Assembly: GCF_013359695.1 (NCBI RefSeq)
Contig: NZ_JABFMU010000059.1
Span: 1-37,424 of the forward strand
Length of the DNA stretch: 37,424 nucleotides
Direction of reading: 5' to 3'
Origin: Pseudomonas sp. C2B4
Lineage (GTDB): Bacteria > Pseudomonadota > Gammaproteobacteria > Pseudomonadales > Pseudomonadaceae
A program made the position numbers and the translations under genes. Shown piece by piece: positions 15,284-21,720 of the stretch. Position 1 is the stretch's first letter, and each line of letters starts with the position of its first letter. The notes below the pieces were generated by a model. It was not told the origin of the DNA. It was given only the letters and a program-made list of their open reading frames with translations, and made no database searches.

Positions 15284-15655
15284 ATGTACAACTCGCAACT
15301 GCCAACGGACGGTAGCATCGCGCCAAAGAGCACTTCCATCGGGGTCGGTGTTTTCGACCAGCGTACCGAGCGCCACGGCAACGAGCGGATTCGCTTCCTG
15401 CTCAAAAGCTTTGGCCTGCGGACCAGCCTGATTCGCCTCAAAGTCATCGACGCCTTGCTCACGGCCGCCGAAAGCGACCGCAGCCTGGGCGTGCGCGGCG
15501 TACACACTCATTTGCTGGAGCTGGATATTCCCCTGTCCTTCCTGAGCGTGCGCGAAGTATTGAAACGCCTGTGCAGCGAAGGCGTGATCGTGCTGAACGA
15601 AGACAAAAGCTACAGCCTGGACCCACGGGCGGCGGCTGTTCTGCAGCACCACTGA
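15284..15655 (+). CDS. Fur-like winged-helix protein (PA2384-type), lacking the usual metal domain
   Basis: A 123-residue protein whose middle (residues 40-115) resembles the Fur DNA-binding winged helix: LLKSFGLRTSLIRLKVIDAL, SLGVRGVHTHLLELDIPLSF, LSVREVLKRLCSEGVIVLNE. The chain ends there: the Fur dimerisation domain with its His-rich motif and Cys pairs is absent, and there is no cysteine apart from the one in RLCSEG. It resembles PA2384, the gene beside pvdQ (PA2385) in P. aeruginosa, reported as iron-responsive. It diverges from pvdQ across 248 bases that hold the iron-starvation box. AAAAGGAG lies 8 bases before the ATG. A role in iron-limited gene control is likely, but DNA binding and metal response are unproven from sequence. 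Confidence 0.72.
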   Translation: MYNSQLPTDGSIAPKSTSIGVGVFDQRTERHGNERIRFLLKSFGLRTSLIRLKVIDALLTAAESDRSLGVRGVHTHLLELDIPLSFLSVREVLKRLCSEGVIVLNEDKSYSLDPRAAAVLQHH

Positions 15656-15666
15656 TCACGCTTTAC

Positions 15667-15767
15667 CTGTGGGAGCGAGCCTGCTCGCGATGGACGTCAA
15701 CGATAACGCGTGTCATCTGAATGATTGCGTTGTCCCGGCATTCTTCGCGAGCAGGCTCGCTCCCACA
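15667..15767. repeat. Intergenic palindrome, GTGGGAGCGAGCCTGCTCGCGA family
   Basis: Left arm TGTGGGAGCGAGCCTGCTCG and right arm CGAGCAGGCTCGCTCCCACA are perfect inverted copies around a centre of about 55 bases that contains GATGGACGTCAACGATAACGCG. It lies between the stop of the Fur-like gene and the convergent small membrane protein, so it can act as a terminator for both. Confidence 0.9.
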
Positions 15768-15787
15768 ATTATCTTTTGAGAAACCGC

Positions 15788-15976
15788 TCAGGGCTTGACC
15801 TTGCGACGCATCACCCCATTGATGACCACCACGATCACCGCCACGCCAATGGCGATGTACTGGAACATTTTTTCGCTGATAACCCCGGTGTTCTGCAAAT
15901 AAGTCAGGCCAAACATGATCCCCAGCACGACCAGGGCGATCAGAAGGGAATATTTCAAACGTTGCGACTGGGTCAT
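15788..15976 (-). CDS. Small two-helix membrane protein
   Basis: A 62-residue protein with two hydrophobic helices, about residues 10-27 (SLLIALVVLGIMFGLTYL) and 38-55 (FQYIAIGVAVIVVVING). They are joined by a short polar loop, and the chain ends in the basic tail MRRKVKP. It should sit in the inner membrane with both ends in the cytoplasm. The ATG at 15976 has AGGAA about 6 bases upstream; the longer frame from 16024 is less likely. I do not recognise a named family and assign no function. It is convergent with the Fur-like gene across a palindromic repeat and divergent from the small lipoprotein gene. Confidence 0.7.
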   Translation of the reverse strand: MTQSQRLKYSLLIALVVLGIMFGLTYLQNTGVISEKMFQYIAIGVAVIVVVINGVMRRKVKP

Positions 15977-16132
15977 AAGCAATTCCTGAACCTGAAAATG
16001 TATCCGCTTTGTATCCGAATGCATGCCAAGCCCCTACCGTATTCCGGGGATGGCGCGCTGCAAACGGGGTCTCATGTTACAGCCGATGAAGTGTTTTGGC
16101 TTCATAGCGGCGATAACCATGAGGATTTTCAA

Positions 16133-16273
16133 ATGTTGCGTCGAATCACATTGCTGATTCCCCTGCTGGCCCTGTTGTCCCTGAGCGGCTGCATCGTATT
16201 CCCCCACGGCGGCTGGCACCACGACCGTCATTACGACGACCGTGGCGGACCGGCTTACTATCCGCATCGTTAA
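16133..16273 (+). CDS. Small lipoprotein
   Basis: A 46-residue precursor, MLRRITLLIPLLALLSLSGC as the signal peptide with lipobox LSGC (Cys20), leaving a mature peptide of about 27 residues rich in His, Tyr, Gly and Asp (GGWHHDRHYDDRGGPAYYPHR). A GAGGA lies 7 bases upstream of the ATG. The His/Asp-rich tail might bind metal, but that is speculative. It would be lipidated after export, and Ile at the position after Cys favours the outer membrane. It is embedded in a longer open frame that begins upstream on the same strand; that longer reading would destroy the lipoprotein signal and is rejected. Confidence 0.72.
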   Translation: MLRRITLLIPLLALLSLSGCIVFPHGGWHHDRHYDDRGGPAYYPHR

Positions 16274-16311
16274 CATTATTCGCTTACCCAAGACTCTGGA
16301 CGCCTGATCTC

Positions 16312-16414
16312 CTGTAGGAGCTGAGCTTGCTCGCGATGGACGTCAACGAAAACGCGGGCTACCCGAATGATCGCGTCGTCCGAACGTTTATCGCGAGCAG
16401 GCTCGCTCCTACAG
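16312..16414. repeat. Intergenic palindrome, GAGCGAGCCTGCTCGCGA family
   Basis: Left arm CTGTAGGAGCTGAGCTTGCT and right arm GAGCAGGCTCGCTCCTACAG are inverted copies with a few mismatches. The centre GATGGACGTCAACGAAAACGCG is almost the same as in the copy at 15667. The gap 16274-16580 otherwise holds only the leader of the DUF411 gene. Confidence 0.85.
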
Positions 16415-16520
16415 TGGCAAATCTGACAAATCTGTAATGCCCCCCTCATCTGCCTGACAGCTTTGGTCTACGATCATGAAGCTGCCCAGCTTGTAGTAAT
16501 TCGAAACAAACCTTGAAGGT

Positions 16521-16553
16521 CTGGCCGGTAAAACCGGTCAGAATGCGTTTTTT
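16521..16553 (+). promoter_or_regulatory. Hairpin with T-run in the leader of the DUF411 gene
   Basis: CTGGCCGGT (16521-16529), loop AAA, ACCGGTCAG (16533-16541) form a 9-pair stem with one G-T pair. Six T follow at 16548-16553 after a 6-base gap. It lies 28 bases before the ATG. It may be an attenuator or the end of upstream transcription; the gap before the T-run makes a strong terminator doubtful. Confidence 0.4.
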
Positions 16554-16580
16554 CGCCCGCAATCCGAGACCCGTCACGAC

Positions 16581-17027
16581 ATGCGAACCCCTCTGCGTCT
16601 GATCGCCTTGAGCGCCCTGTTCATTTCCTCCCTGGCCCAGGCCGCCGACCTGATTCCGATTGAAGTCCATCGCGACGCCAATTGCGGCTGCTGCAAGAAA
16701 TGGATCAGCCACCTGGAGGCCAACGGCTTCAAGGTCGAGGATCATGTCGAAGCCAATATGAGCCAGTTCAAGCAAGCGCACGGGGTGCCACCGCGCCTGT
16801 CCTCGTGCCACACCGGCTTGATCAACGGCAAGTTCGTCGAAGGCCATGTACCGGCCGACCAGGTGCTGGCACTGAGCAAGCGCGATGACCTGCTCGGCGT
16901 GGCCGCTCCCGGCATGCCCATGGGTTCGCCCGGCATGGAAATGGACGGCATGAGCGATGCGTATCAAGTGATCGGTCTGAAAAAGGACGGCACGGACGTG
17001 GTCGTGGCGGACTACCCCGCCCATTGA
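16581..17027 (+). CDS. DUF411 family periplasmic protein
   Basis: A 148-residue exported protein. The signal peptide is residues 1-21 (LIALSALFISSLAQA-AD). The mature part starts with IEVHRDANCGCCKKWISHLE, the thioredoxin-like DUF411 signature with C35, C37 and C38, followed by a fourth conserved cysteine at C76 in PRLSSCHTGLING and by the EGHVPADQVLAL motif. DUF411 proteins are often found with copper or silver resistance genes and are thought to bind metal in the periplasm. Here the C-terminal part is unusually rich in Met (MPMGSPGMEMDGM), which also suits copper. No copper pump or sensor gene adjoins it. It overlaps the next gene by four bases. Confidence 0.87.
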   Translation: MRTPLRLIALSALFISSLAQAADLIPIEVHRDANCGCCKKWISHLEANGFKVEDHVEANMSQFKQAHGVPPRLSSCHTGLINGKFVEGHVPADQVLALSKRDDLLGVAAPGMPMGSPGMEMDGMSDAYQVIGLKKDGTDVVVADYPAH

Positions 17028-17461
17028 TTGTCGGCGCTTACCTCGGCTTGTTCCTGGCGGCCTTCGGCGCCGCGACCCTGCTGCCCCTGCAATCCGAAGC
17101 CGTGCTCGTCGGCCTGTTGCTCAGCGACCAGTACTGGCTGTGGTCGCTGCTGGCGGTGGCGACACTGGGCAATGTCCTCGGCTCGCTGGTGAACTGGTGG
17201 CTGGGGCACGCCATCGAACGCTTCCGTGACCGCCGCTGGTTTCCGGTCAGCCCTGCTCATCTGGAGAAAGCCCGAAGCCATTATCAGCGCTACGGTCATT
17301 GGTCGCTGCTGCTCAGTTGGTTGCCTGTGATCGGCGATCCGCTGACTCTGGTTGCCGGGGTGATGCGCGAACCGCTGGGCCGCTTCCTGCTGATCGTAAC
17401 CCTGGCCAAGGGCGCCCGTTATGGCGTGCTGGCCCTGGCCACCCTGGGCTGGATGGGATGA
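17024..17461 (+). CDS. YqaA-type small integral membrane protein (SNARE-associated/DedA-like)
   Basis: A 145-residue inner-membrane protein with about four hydrophobic segments. It resembles YqaA-type members of the SNARE-associated/DedA-like superfamily: LLPLQSEAVLVGLLLSDQ, TLGNVLGSLVNWWLGH, LLLSWLPVIGDPLTLVAGVM. The conserved GDPLT loop with a nearby Gly-rich helix is typical. The start is read as TTG at 17024, overlapping the TGA of the DUF411 gene (TTGA), so translation is probably coupled; no ATG or GTG in this frame would keep the first helix. Transport of an undecaprenyl or phospholipid substrate is known for DedA relatives but cannot be claimed here. Confidence 0.75.
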   Translation: MIVGAYLGLFLAAFGAATLLPLQSEAVLVGLLLSDQYWLWSLLAVATLGNVLGSLVNWWLGHAIERFRDRRWFPVSPAHLEKARSHYQRYGHWSLLLSWLPVIGDPLTLVAGVMREPLGRFLLIVTLAKGARYGVLALATLGWMG

Positions 17462-17544
17462 ACCAACTGGCGTGGCCATTGCCTGTTTAATGTCGCCCTA
17501 ATCATGCCGATCCAGCACCGGCGGATTTCCTATGGAGTTCACCC

Positions 17545-18567
17545 ATGCCCTTCCCCTTCACCCGCTGGCTGCCCGGCCTGCTGCTGACCGCCGCACTGCC
17601 CGTCGTCGCCGCCGACGGCCCGGCATATGGTCCCGAGCTGCAAGGCTTCGAATACCCCTACACCGTCAAGCATTTCGCCTTTGAGTCCCAGGGCAAATCC
17701 CTGCAAATGGGCTACATGGACGTCGCCGCCCACGGCAAGGCCAACGGCCGCAGCGTGGTGCTGATGCATGGCAAGAATTTCTGCGGCGCGACCTGGGACA
17801 CCTCGATCAAGGCCCTGAGCGATGCCGGTTACCGGGTCATCGCCCCGGACCAGATCGGTTTCTGCACCTCCAGCAAACCGGACCACTATCAGTACAGCTT
17901 CCAGCAACTGGCCAGTAATACCCAGCAATTGCTCAAGGCCCTGGGCATCCAGAAGGCGACTCTGCTCGGCCACTCCACCGGCGGCATGCTCGCCACTCGC
18001 TATGCCCTGCAGTATCCCGAGCAAGTTGAGCAACTGGCGCTGGTCAACCCCATTGGCCTGGAAGACTGGAAAGCCCTCGGCGTGCCTTATCGCACGGTGG
18101 ATCAATGGTACGAGCGCGAGCTGAAGCTCACGGCCGAAGGGATCCGCAACTACGAACGCACCACCTATTACGGCGGACGCTGGAAGCCGGAATTCGATCG
18201 TTGGGTGGACATGCTCGCCGGCCTGAATAAAGGCCCGGGGCATACGCAAGTCGCGTGGAATTCGGCCCTGATCTACGACATGATCTTCACCCAGCCGGTG
18301 TACTACGAATTCCAGAACCTGAAGATGCCGACCTTGTTGCTGATCGGTACCTCCGATACCACGGCGATCGGCAGTGACATTGCCTCCCCCGAGGTCAAGG
18401 CGAAAATCGGCCATTACGCGGTTCTGGGCAAACAAGTGGCTCAACGGATTCCCCAATCGACGCTGGTCGAGTTCCCCGGGATGGGCCACGCGCCGCAGAT
18501 GGAAGAACCGACGCAGTTTCACAAGGCCTTGCTGGCCTGGCTGAACAAAACCAACCCCGTGCGTTAA
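17545..18567 (+). CDS. Exported alpha/beta-hydrolase
   Basis: A 340-residue alpha/beta-hydrolase with a signal peptide (about residues 1-23, LPGLLLTAALPVVAADG), so probably periplasmic. The nucleophile elbow GHSTGG gives S144. The oxyanion-loop motif is VVLMHGKNFCGATW. The likely acid is D271 in LLLIGTSDTTA and the base H315 in FPGMGHAPQMEEP, so the catalytic triad is complete. Substrate cannot be deduced; ester, lactone or C-C bond hydrolysis are all possible. TATGGAG precedes the ATG. The D-2-hydroxyacid dehydrogenase starts only 13 bases after the stop, so the two form an operon and may act on linked substrates, for instance hydrolysis to a hydroxy or keto acid followed by redox (inference). 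Confidence 0.88.
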   Translation: MPFPFTRWLPGLLLTAALPVVAADGPAYGPELQGFEYPYTVKHFAFESQGKSLQMGYMDVAAHGKANGRSVVLMHGKNFCGATWDTSIKALSDAGYRVIAPDQIGFCTSSKPDHYQYSFQQLASNTQQLLKALGIQKATLLGHSTGGMLATRYALQYPEQVEQLALVNPIGLEDWKALGVPYRTVDQWYERELKLTAEGIRNYERTTYYGGRWKPEFDRWVDMLAGLNKGPGHTQVAWNSALIYDMIFTQPVYYEFQNLKMPTLLLIGTSDTTAIGSDIASPEVKAKIGHYAVLGKQVAQRIPQSTLVEFPGMGHAPQMEEPTQFHKALLAWLNKTNPVR

Positions 18568-18580
18568 TGAGGTAAGGCTG

Positions 18581-19534
18581 ATGGCGGTGCAGATTGCAGT
18601 GATTGATGATTGGCAGGATGTGGCCCGCAATGTGGTCGACTGGTCGCTGCTGGAAGACATTGGCCCAGTGAGTTTCATCCACGACTACCCGTCCGACAAC
18701 AAAACCCTGGCGGCGCGTCTGGCTGAGTTCGAAGTGATTTGCGTGATGCGCGAGCGCACCCGGTTCGATGAGGACCTGCTGCGGCGCTTGCCGAAACTCA
18801 AACTGCTGGTGACTGGCGGCATGCGCAACTTCGCCCTCGACCTGAACGCCGCCAAGGCCTTGGGAATCCAGGTCTGTGGCAGCGACAGCTACAAACACGC
18901 CGCTCCCGAACTGACCTGGGCCCTGATCATGGCCGCGACCCGCAATCTCGTGGCCGAAGCCAATGCCCTGCGTGCCGGCCAGTGGCAGCAAGGCCTGGGG
19001 GGCGACCTGCATGGCAAGACACTGGCCATTCTCGGCTTGGGCAGCATTGGCCAGCGTGTCGCCCAGTTCGGGCAGGTGTTCGGCATGCGCGTGATCGCCT
19101 GGAGTGAAAACCTCACCACGGAGCGTGCAGCGGAAATGGGCGTGACCTATGTCAGCAAACAGCAGCTGTTCGAGCAGGCCGACGTGCTATCGGTGCATCT
19201 GGTCCTCAGCGACCGTTCCCGAGGACTGGTGGACGCCGAGGCCCTAGGCTGGATGAAGCCCACGGCGCTGCTGGTCAACACCGCGCGCGGGCCGATTGTC
19301 GATGAAGCGGCGTTGATCAAGGCCCTGCAGAAACGGCGTCTTGCCGGCGCGGCGCTGGATGTGTTCGATGTCGAGCCGTTGCCGGCCCATCATCCGTTCA
19401 GGACGTTGGAGAATGTGTTGGCGACGCCGCATGTGGGGTATGTGAGCCAGCAGAATTACGCGTTGTTCTTTTCACAGATGATTGAAGACATTCGGGCCTG
19501 GTCTGGTGGAGAGCCGATTCGCTTGCTGAACTGA
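18581..19534 (+). CDS. D-2-hydroxyacid dehydrogenase family protein
   Basis: A 317-residue cytoplasmic dehydrogenase of the D-isomer-specific 2-hydroxyacid family (phosphoglycerate dehydrogenase-like). The NAD-binding GLGSIGQRVA motif lies at residues 152-161. The catalytic Arg236 is in LLVNTARGPIVDE, Glu265 in LDVFDVEPLP and His284 in LATPHVGY, all as in active members. It interconverts a 2-oxoacid and a D-2-hydroxyacid. There is no ACT domain, so it is not a classic SerA; the substrate is open. A GAGGTAAGG ribosome binding site precedes the ATG, in the 13-base gap after the hydrolase gene. A repeat pair follows the stop within 20 bases and may end the transcript. Confidence 0.87.
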   Translation: MAVQIAVIDDWQDVARNVVDWSLLEDIGPVSFIHDYPSDNKTLAARLAEFEVICVMRERTRFDEDLLRRLPKLKLLVTGGMRNFALDLNAAKALGIQVCGSDSYKHAAPELTWALIMAATRNLVAEANALRAGQWQQGLGGDLHGKTLAILGLGSIGQRVAQFGQVFGMRVIAWSENLTTERAAEMGVTYVSKQQLFEQADVLSVHLVLSDRSRGLVDAEALGWMKPTALLVNTARGPIVDEAALIKALQKRRLAGAALDVFDVEPLPAHHPFRTLENVLATPHVGYVSQQNYALFFSQMIEDIRAWSGGEPIRLLN

Positions 19535-19553
19535 TAGACCGCGTTATCGTTCA

Positions 19554-19627
19554 TTCGCGAGCAGGCTCGCTCCCACAGGGAACTCTTAACACGGGAGATC
19601 CACTGTGAGAGCGAGCCTGCTCGCGAA
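19554..19627. repeat. Repeat pair in reversed arrangement (arms facing outward)
   Basis: TCGCGAGCAGGCTCGCTCCC (from 19555) is followed by its inverted copy GAGAGCGAGCCTGCTCGCGA (to 19625) with only about 24 bases between. In the other full copies in the window the order is GTGGGAGCG...first; here the right-hand arm comes first. The rest of the gap up to glgA (19628-20121) holds no gene I can support. Confidence 0.85.
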
Positions 19628-19805
19628 GAGGCCAGAATATACACAGCACACCCCAAATCATGCACCGCAATGGTGCAACCCAACTGTTCACCCACGCACA
19701 CTGATGTGACAGTTCTGCTTCTTTTTCAGCCAATTTTTCAAAAAAACCTGCACTTCGTCGGTGCGTTCGCCCCGCAATCCGGCACGTCCGTACCTCTTTA
19801 AACCG

Positions 19806-19937
19806 ATTGTCGAACAATTTTGCCATCCGGGCTTTACCGCTCTAAGTTCTGGTCTAGGCTCACTTTCGCGAGGCAAAACCGGTCGGTCACAAAGCGGAAA
19901 AAAAATCGAAACTTTTGCCGTTTGTGATCGGTCGACT
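19806..19937. promoter_or_regulatory. Dyads in the long glgA upstream region
   Basis: Two dyads stand out in the 587-base gap. ATTGT-CGA-ACAAT is at 19806-19818. An inverted pair TCACAAA (19887-19893) and TTTGTGA (19920-19926) is flanked by GGTCGG and TCGGTC and encloses an A-rich stretch. They may be operators or an RNA hairpin controlling the glycogen-trehalose operon. No sigma-70 promoter can be assigned with confidence. Confidence 0.35.
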
Positions 19938-20121
19938 GAAAGGTAGGTGCGTTGCGACTGGTGCAATCCTTGCAATGGCTACTCCACCCATTCTGCTTCA
20001 GCGCATTGGGCAGCGCCTGCCTCTGAAATGTGCAGCGCTTTTGCGCCCGGCCGAGGGAATAGGCCAAATGAAACACCGTTTGCCAGAGCTAAGAATTAGA
20101 TCAACAACACGGGAGATTCAT

Positions 20122-21708
20122 ATGATAAGTACGGCTTTAGATGTTCAGGGAGAACGTGCTCATCAGCATGTCGGCGAATCGAGCTCCGTGAGTGCCCCAA
20201 CTGCCCAGCCAATCAGTGTTCCCGGCACCAGGACACTGGCCCCGGTGATCCGGCAGAATCCCAACCGGAAGAAAGTGTTGTTCGTCACGTCCGAGATTGC
20301 CGACCTCGTGAAGACCGGCGGGCTGGGTGACGTTTCCGCCGCCCTGCCCCGGGCCATGACACACCTGCATGATGTGCGGGTGTTGATCCCCGGTTACCCG
20401 CAAGTGCTGCACAGCGAAAACCCGATTCATATCATCGGTGAACTGGGCGGACATGCCGCACTGCCACCGTGCAAGATCGGGCGCATGGACATGCCCGATG
20501 GCCTGGTCATTTACGTGTTGATCTGCCCTGAACTCTACGAGCGCGAAGGTTCGCCCTACGGCGCCAACAATGGCCGCGACTGGCCTGACAACCATATTCG
20601 CTTCGCCCGCCTGGGCCTGGCGGCCGCCGACATCGCCGCCAACCTGGCACAGATCCACTGGTGCCCGGACCTGGTGCACGCCCACGACTGGCCCGCCGGG
20701 CTGGCACCTGCCTACATGCACTGGCGCGGACAGCGCACCCCGACCCTGTTCACCATCCATAACCTGGCGTATCAAGGCGTCACCAGCCTGGGCTCGTGCC
20801 CTGAACTGGGCATTCCCCATCACGCCCTGCAGCAGGAAGGCATGGAGTTCTACGGCAAGATGTCGTTCCTCAAGGCCGGCATGGCCTATTCGAGCCACAT
20901 CACCACGGTCAGCGCGACCTACGCCCAGGAAATCACCACGCCGGCCTTCGGCTGCGGCCTGGACGGCTTTCTCGCCGCCAAGACCCAGCAAGGCCTGCTC
21001 AGCGGCATTCCCAATGGCATCGACGAAAGCTGGGACGCCGCCACCGACACGCACCTGTTCCGTCCGTTCAGCATCGGCGATTGGGAAGGCAAGGCCGTCA
21101 ACGCCGCCCACGTGCGCCAGCTATTTGGCCTGGAAGATTCCGAAGGCCCGCTGTTTGCCGTGGTCTCGCGACTGGTCTACCAGAAAGGCCTGGACCTGAC
21201 CGAAGCGGTTTCTGAATACATCGTCAAATCCGGCGGCCAGATCGCGATCATCGGTCGTGGCGAGCCGGAAGAAGAACAGGCGATGCGCGAACTGGCGCTG
21301 CGCTTTCCCGGCCAGATCGGTGTGCGCATCGGCTTCAATGAAACCGACGCCCGCCGCATGTTCGCCGGCAGCGACTTCCTGCTGATGCCTTCGCGCTACG
21401 AACCCTGCGGGTTGAGCCAGATGTACGCCCAGCGTTTCGGATCGCTGCCGGTGGCGCGCAATACCGGCGGCCTGGCCGACACCATTGAAAACGGCGTGAC
21501 CGGTTTCCTGTTCGACGAATCCACGGTGGAGAGCTATCAAGAAGCCCTGAGCCGCGCGTTCAAGGTCTTCGCCTTCCCCGACCTGCTGCACGCCATGCGT
21601 TGCCGGGCCATGGCGGCGCCTTTCAACTGGTGCAAGGCGGTGGAACCCTACGCCGAACTCTATGAACAACTGGTGGCTAAAGCACTGGGGAAATCGAACA
21701 AACAGTAA
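20122..21708 (+). CDS. glgA: Glycogen synthase (ADP-glucose type)
   Basis: A 528-residue GT5 glycosyltransferase that extends alpha-1,4-glucan from ADP-glucose. The donor site KTGGLGDV starts at K64. Other landmarks are VHAHDWPAGLAPAYMHW, FTIHNLAYQG, GIPNGIDESWD, VSRLVYQKGLDL and the C-terminal PSRYEPCGLSQMYAQRFGSL with NTGGLADTIENGVTGFLF. The ATG at 20122 has GGGAGA 6 bases upstream. It leaves an N-terminal extension of about 48 residues, Ser/Pro/Thr-rich and polar, before the first Rossmann strand (KKVLFVTSE), where E. coli GlgA begins almost at once. The frame is open further upstream to 19915, but that part has no protein character. It is the first gene of the trehalose/glycogen cluster; treZ follows after 12 bases. 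Confidence 0.95.
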   Translation: MISTALDVQGERAHQHVGESSSVSAPTAQPISVPGTRTLAPVIRQNPNRKKVLFVTSEIADLVKTGGLGDVSAALPRAMTHLHDVRVLIPGYPQVLHSENPIHIIGELGGHAALPPCKIGRMDMPDGLVIYVLICPELYEREGSPYGANNGRDWPDNHIRFARLGLAAADIAANLAQIHWCPDLVHAHDWPAGLAPAYMHWRGQRTPTLFTIHNLAYQGVTSLGSCPELGIPHHALQQEGMEFYGKMSFLKAGMAYSSHITTVSATYAQEITTPAFGCGLDGFLAAKTQQGLLSGIPNGIDESWDAATDTHLFRPFSIGDWEGKAVNAAHVRQLFGLEDSEGPLFAVVSRLVYQKGLDLTEAVSEYIVKSGGQIAIIGRGEPEEEQAMRELALRFPGQIGVRIGFNETDARRMFAGSDFLLMPSRYEPCGLSQMYAQRFGSLPVARNTGGLADTIENGVTGFLFDESTVESYQEALSRAFKVFAFPDLLHAMRCRAMAAPFNWCKAVEPYAELYEQLVAKALGKSNKQ

Positions 21709-21720
21709 GAGGCTTTCAAG

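Noticed and set aside
19915..20121. Upstream extension of glgA from the ATG at 19915
   Set aside because: No ribosome binding site suits it, its translation does not resemble GlgA, and the ATG at 20122 has a good GGGAGA site.
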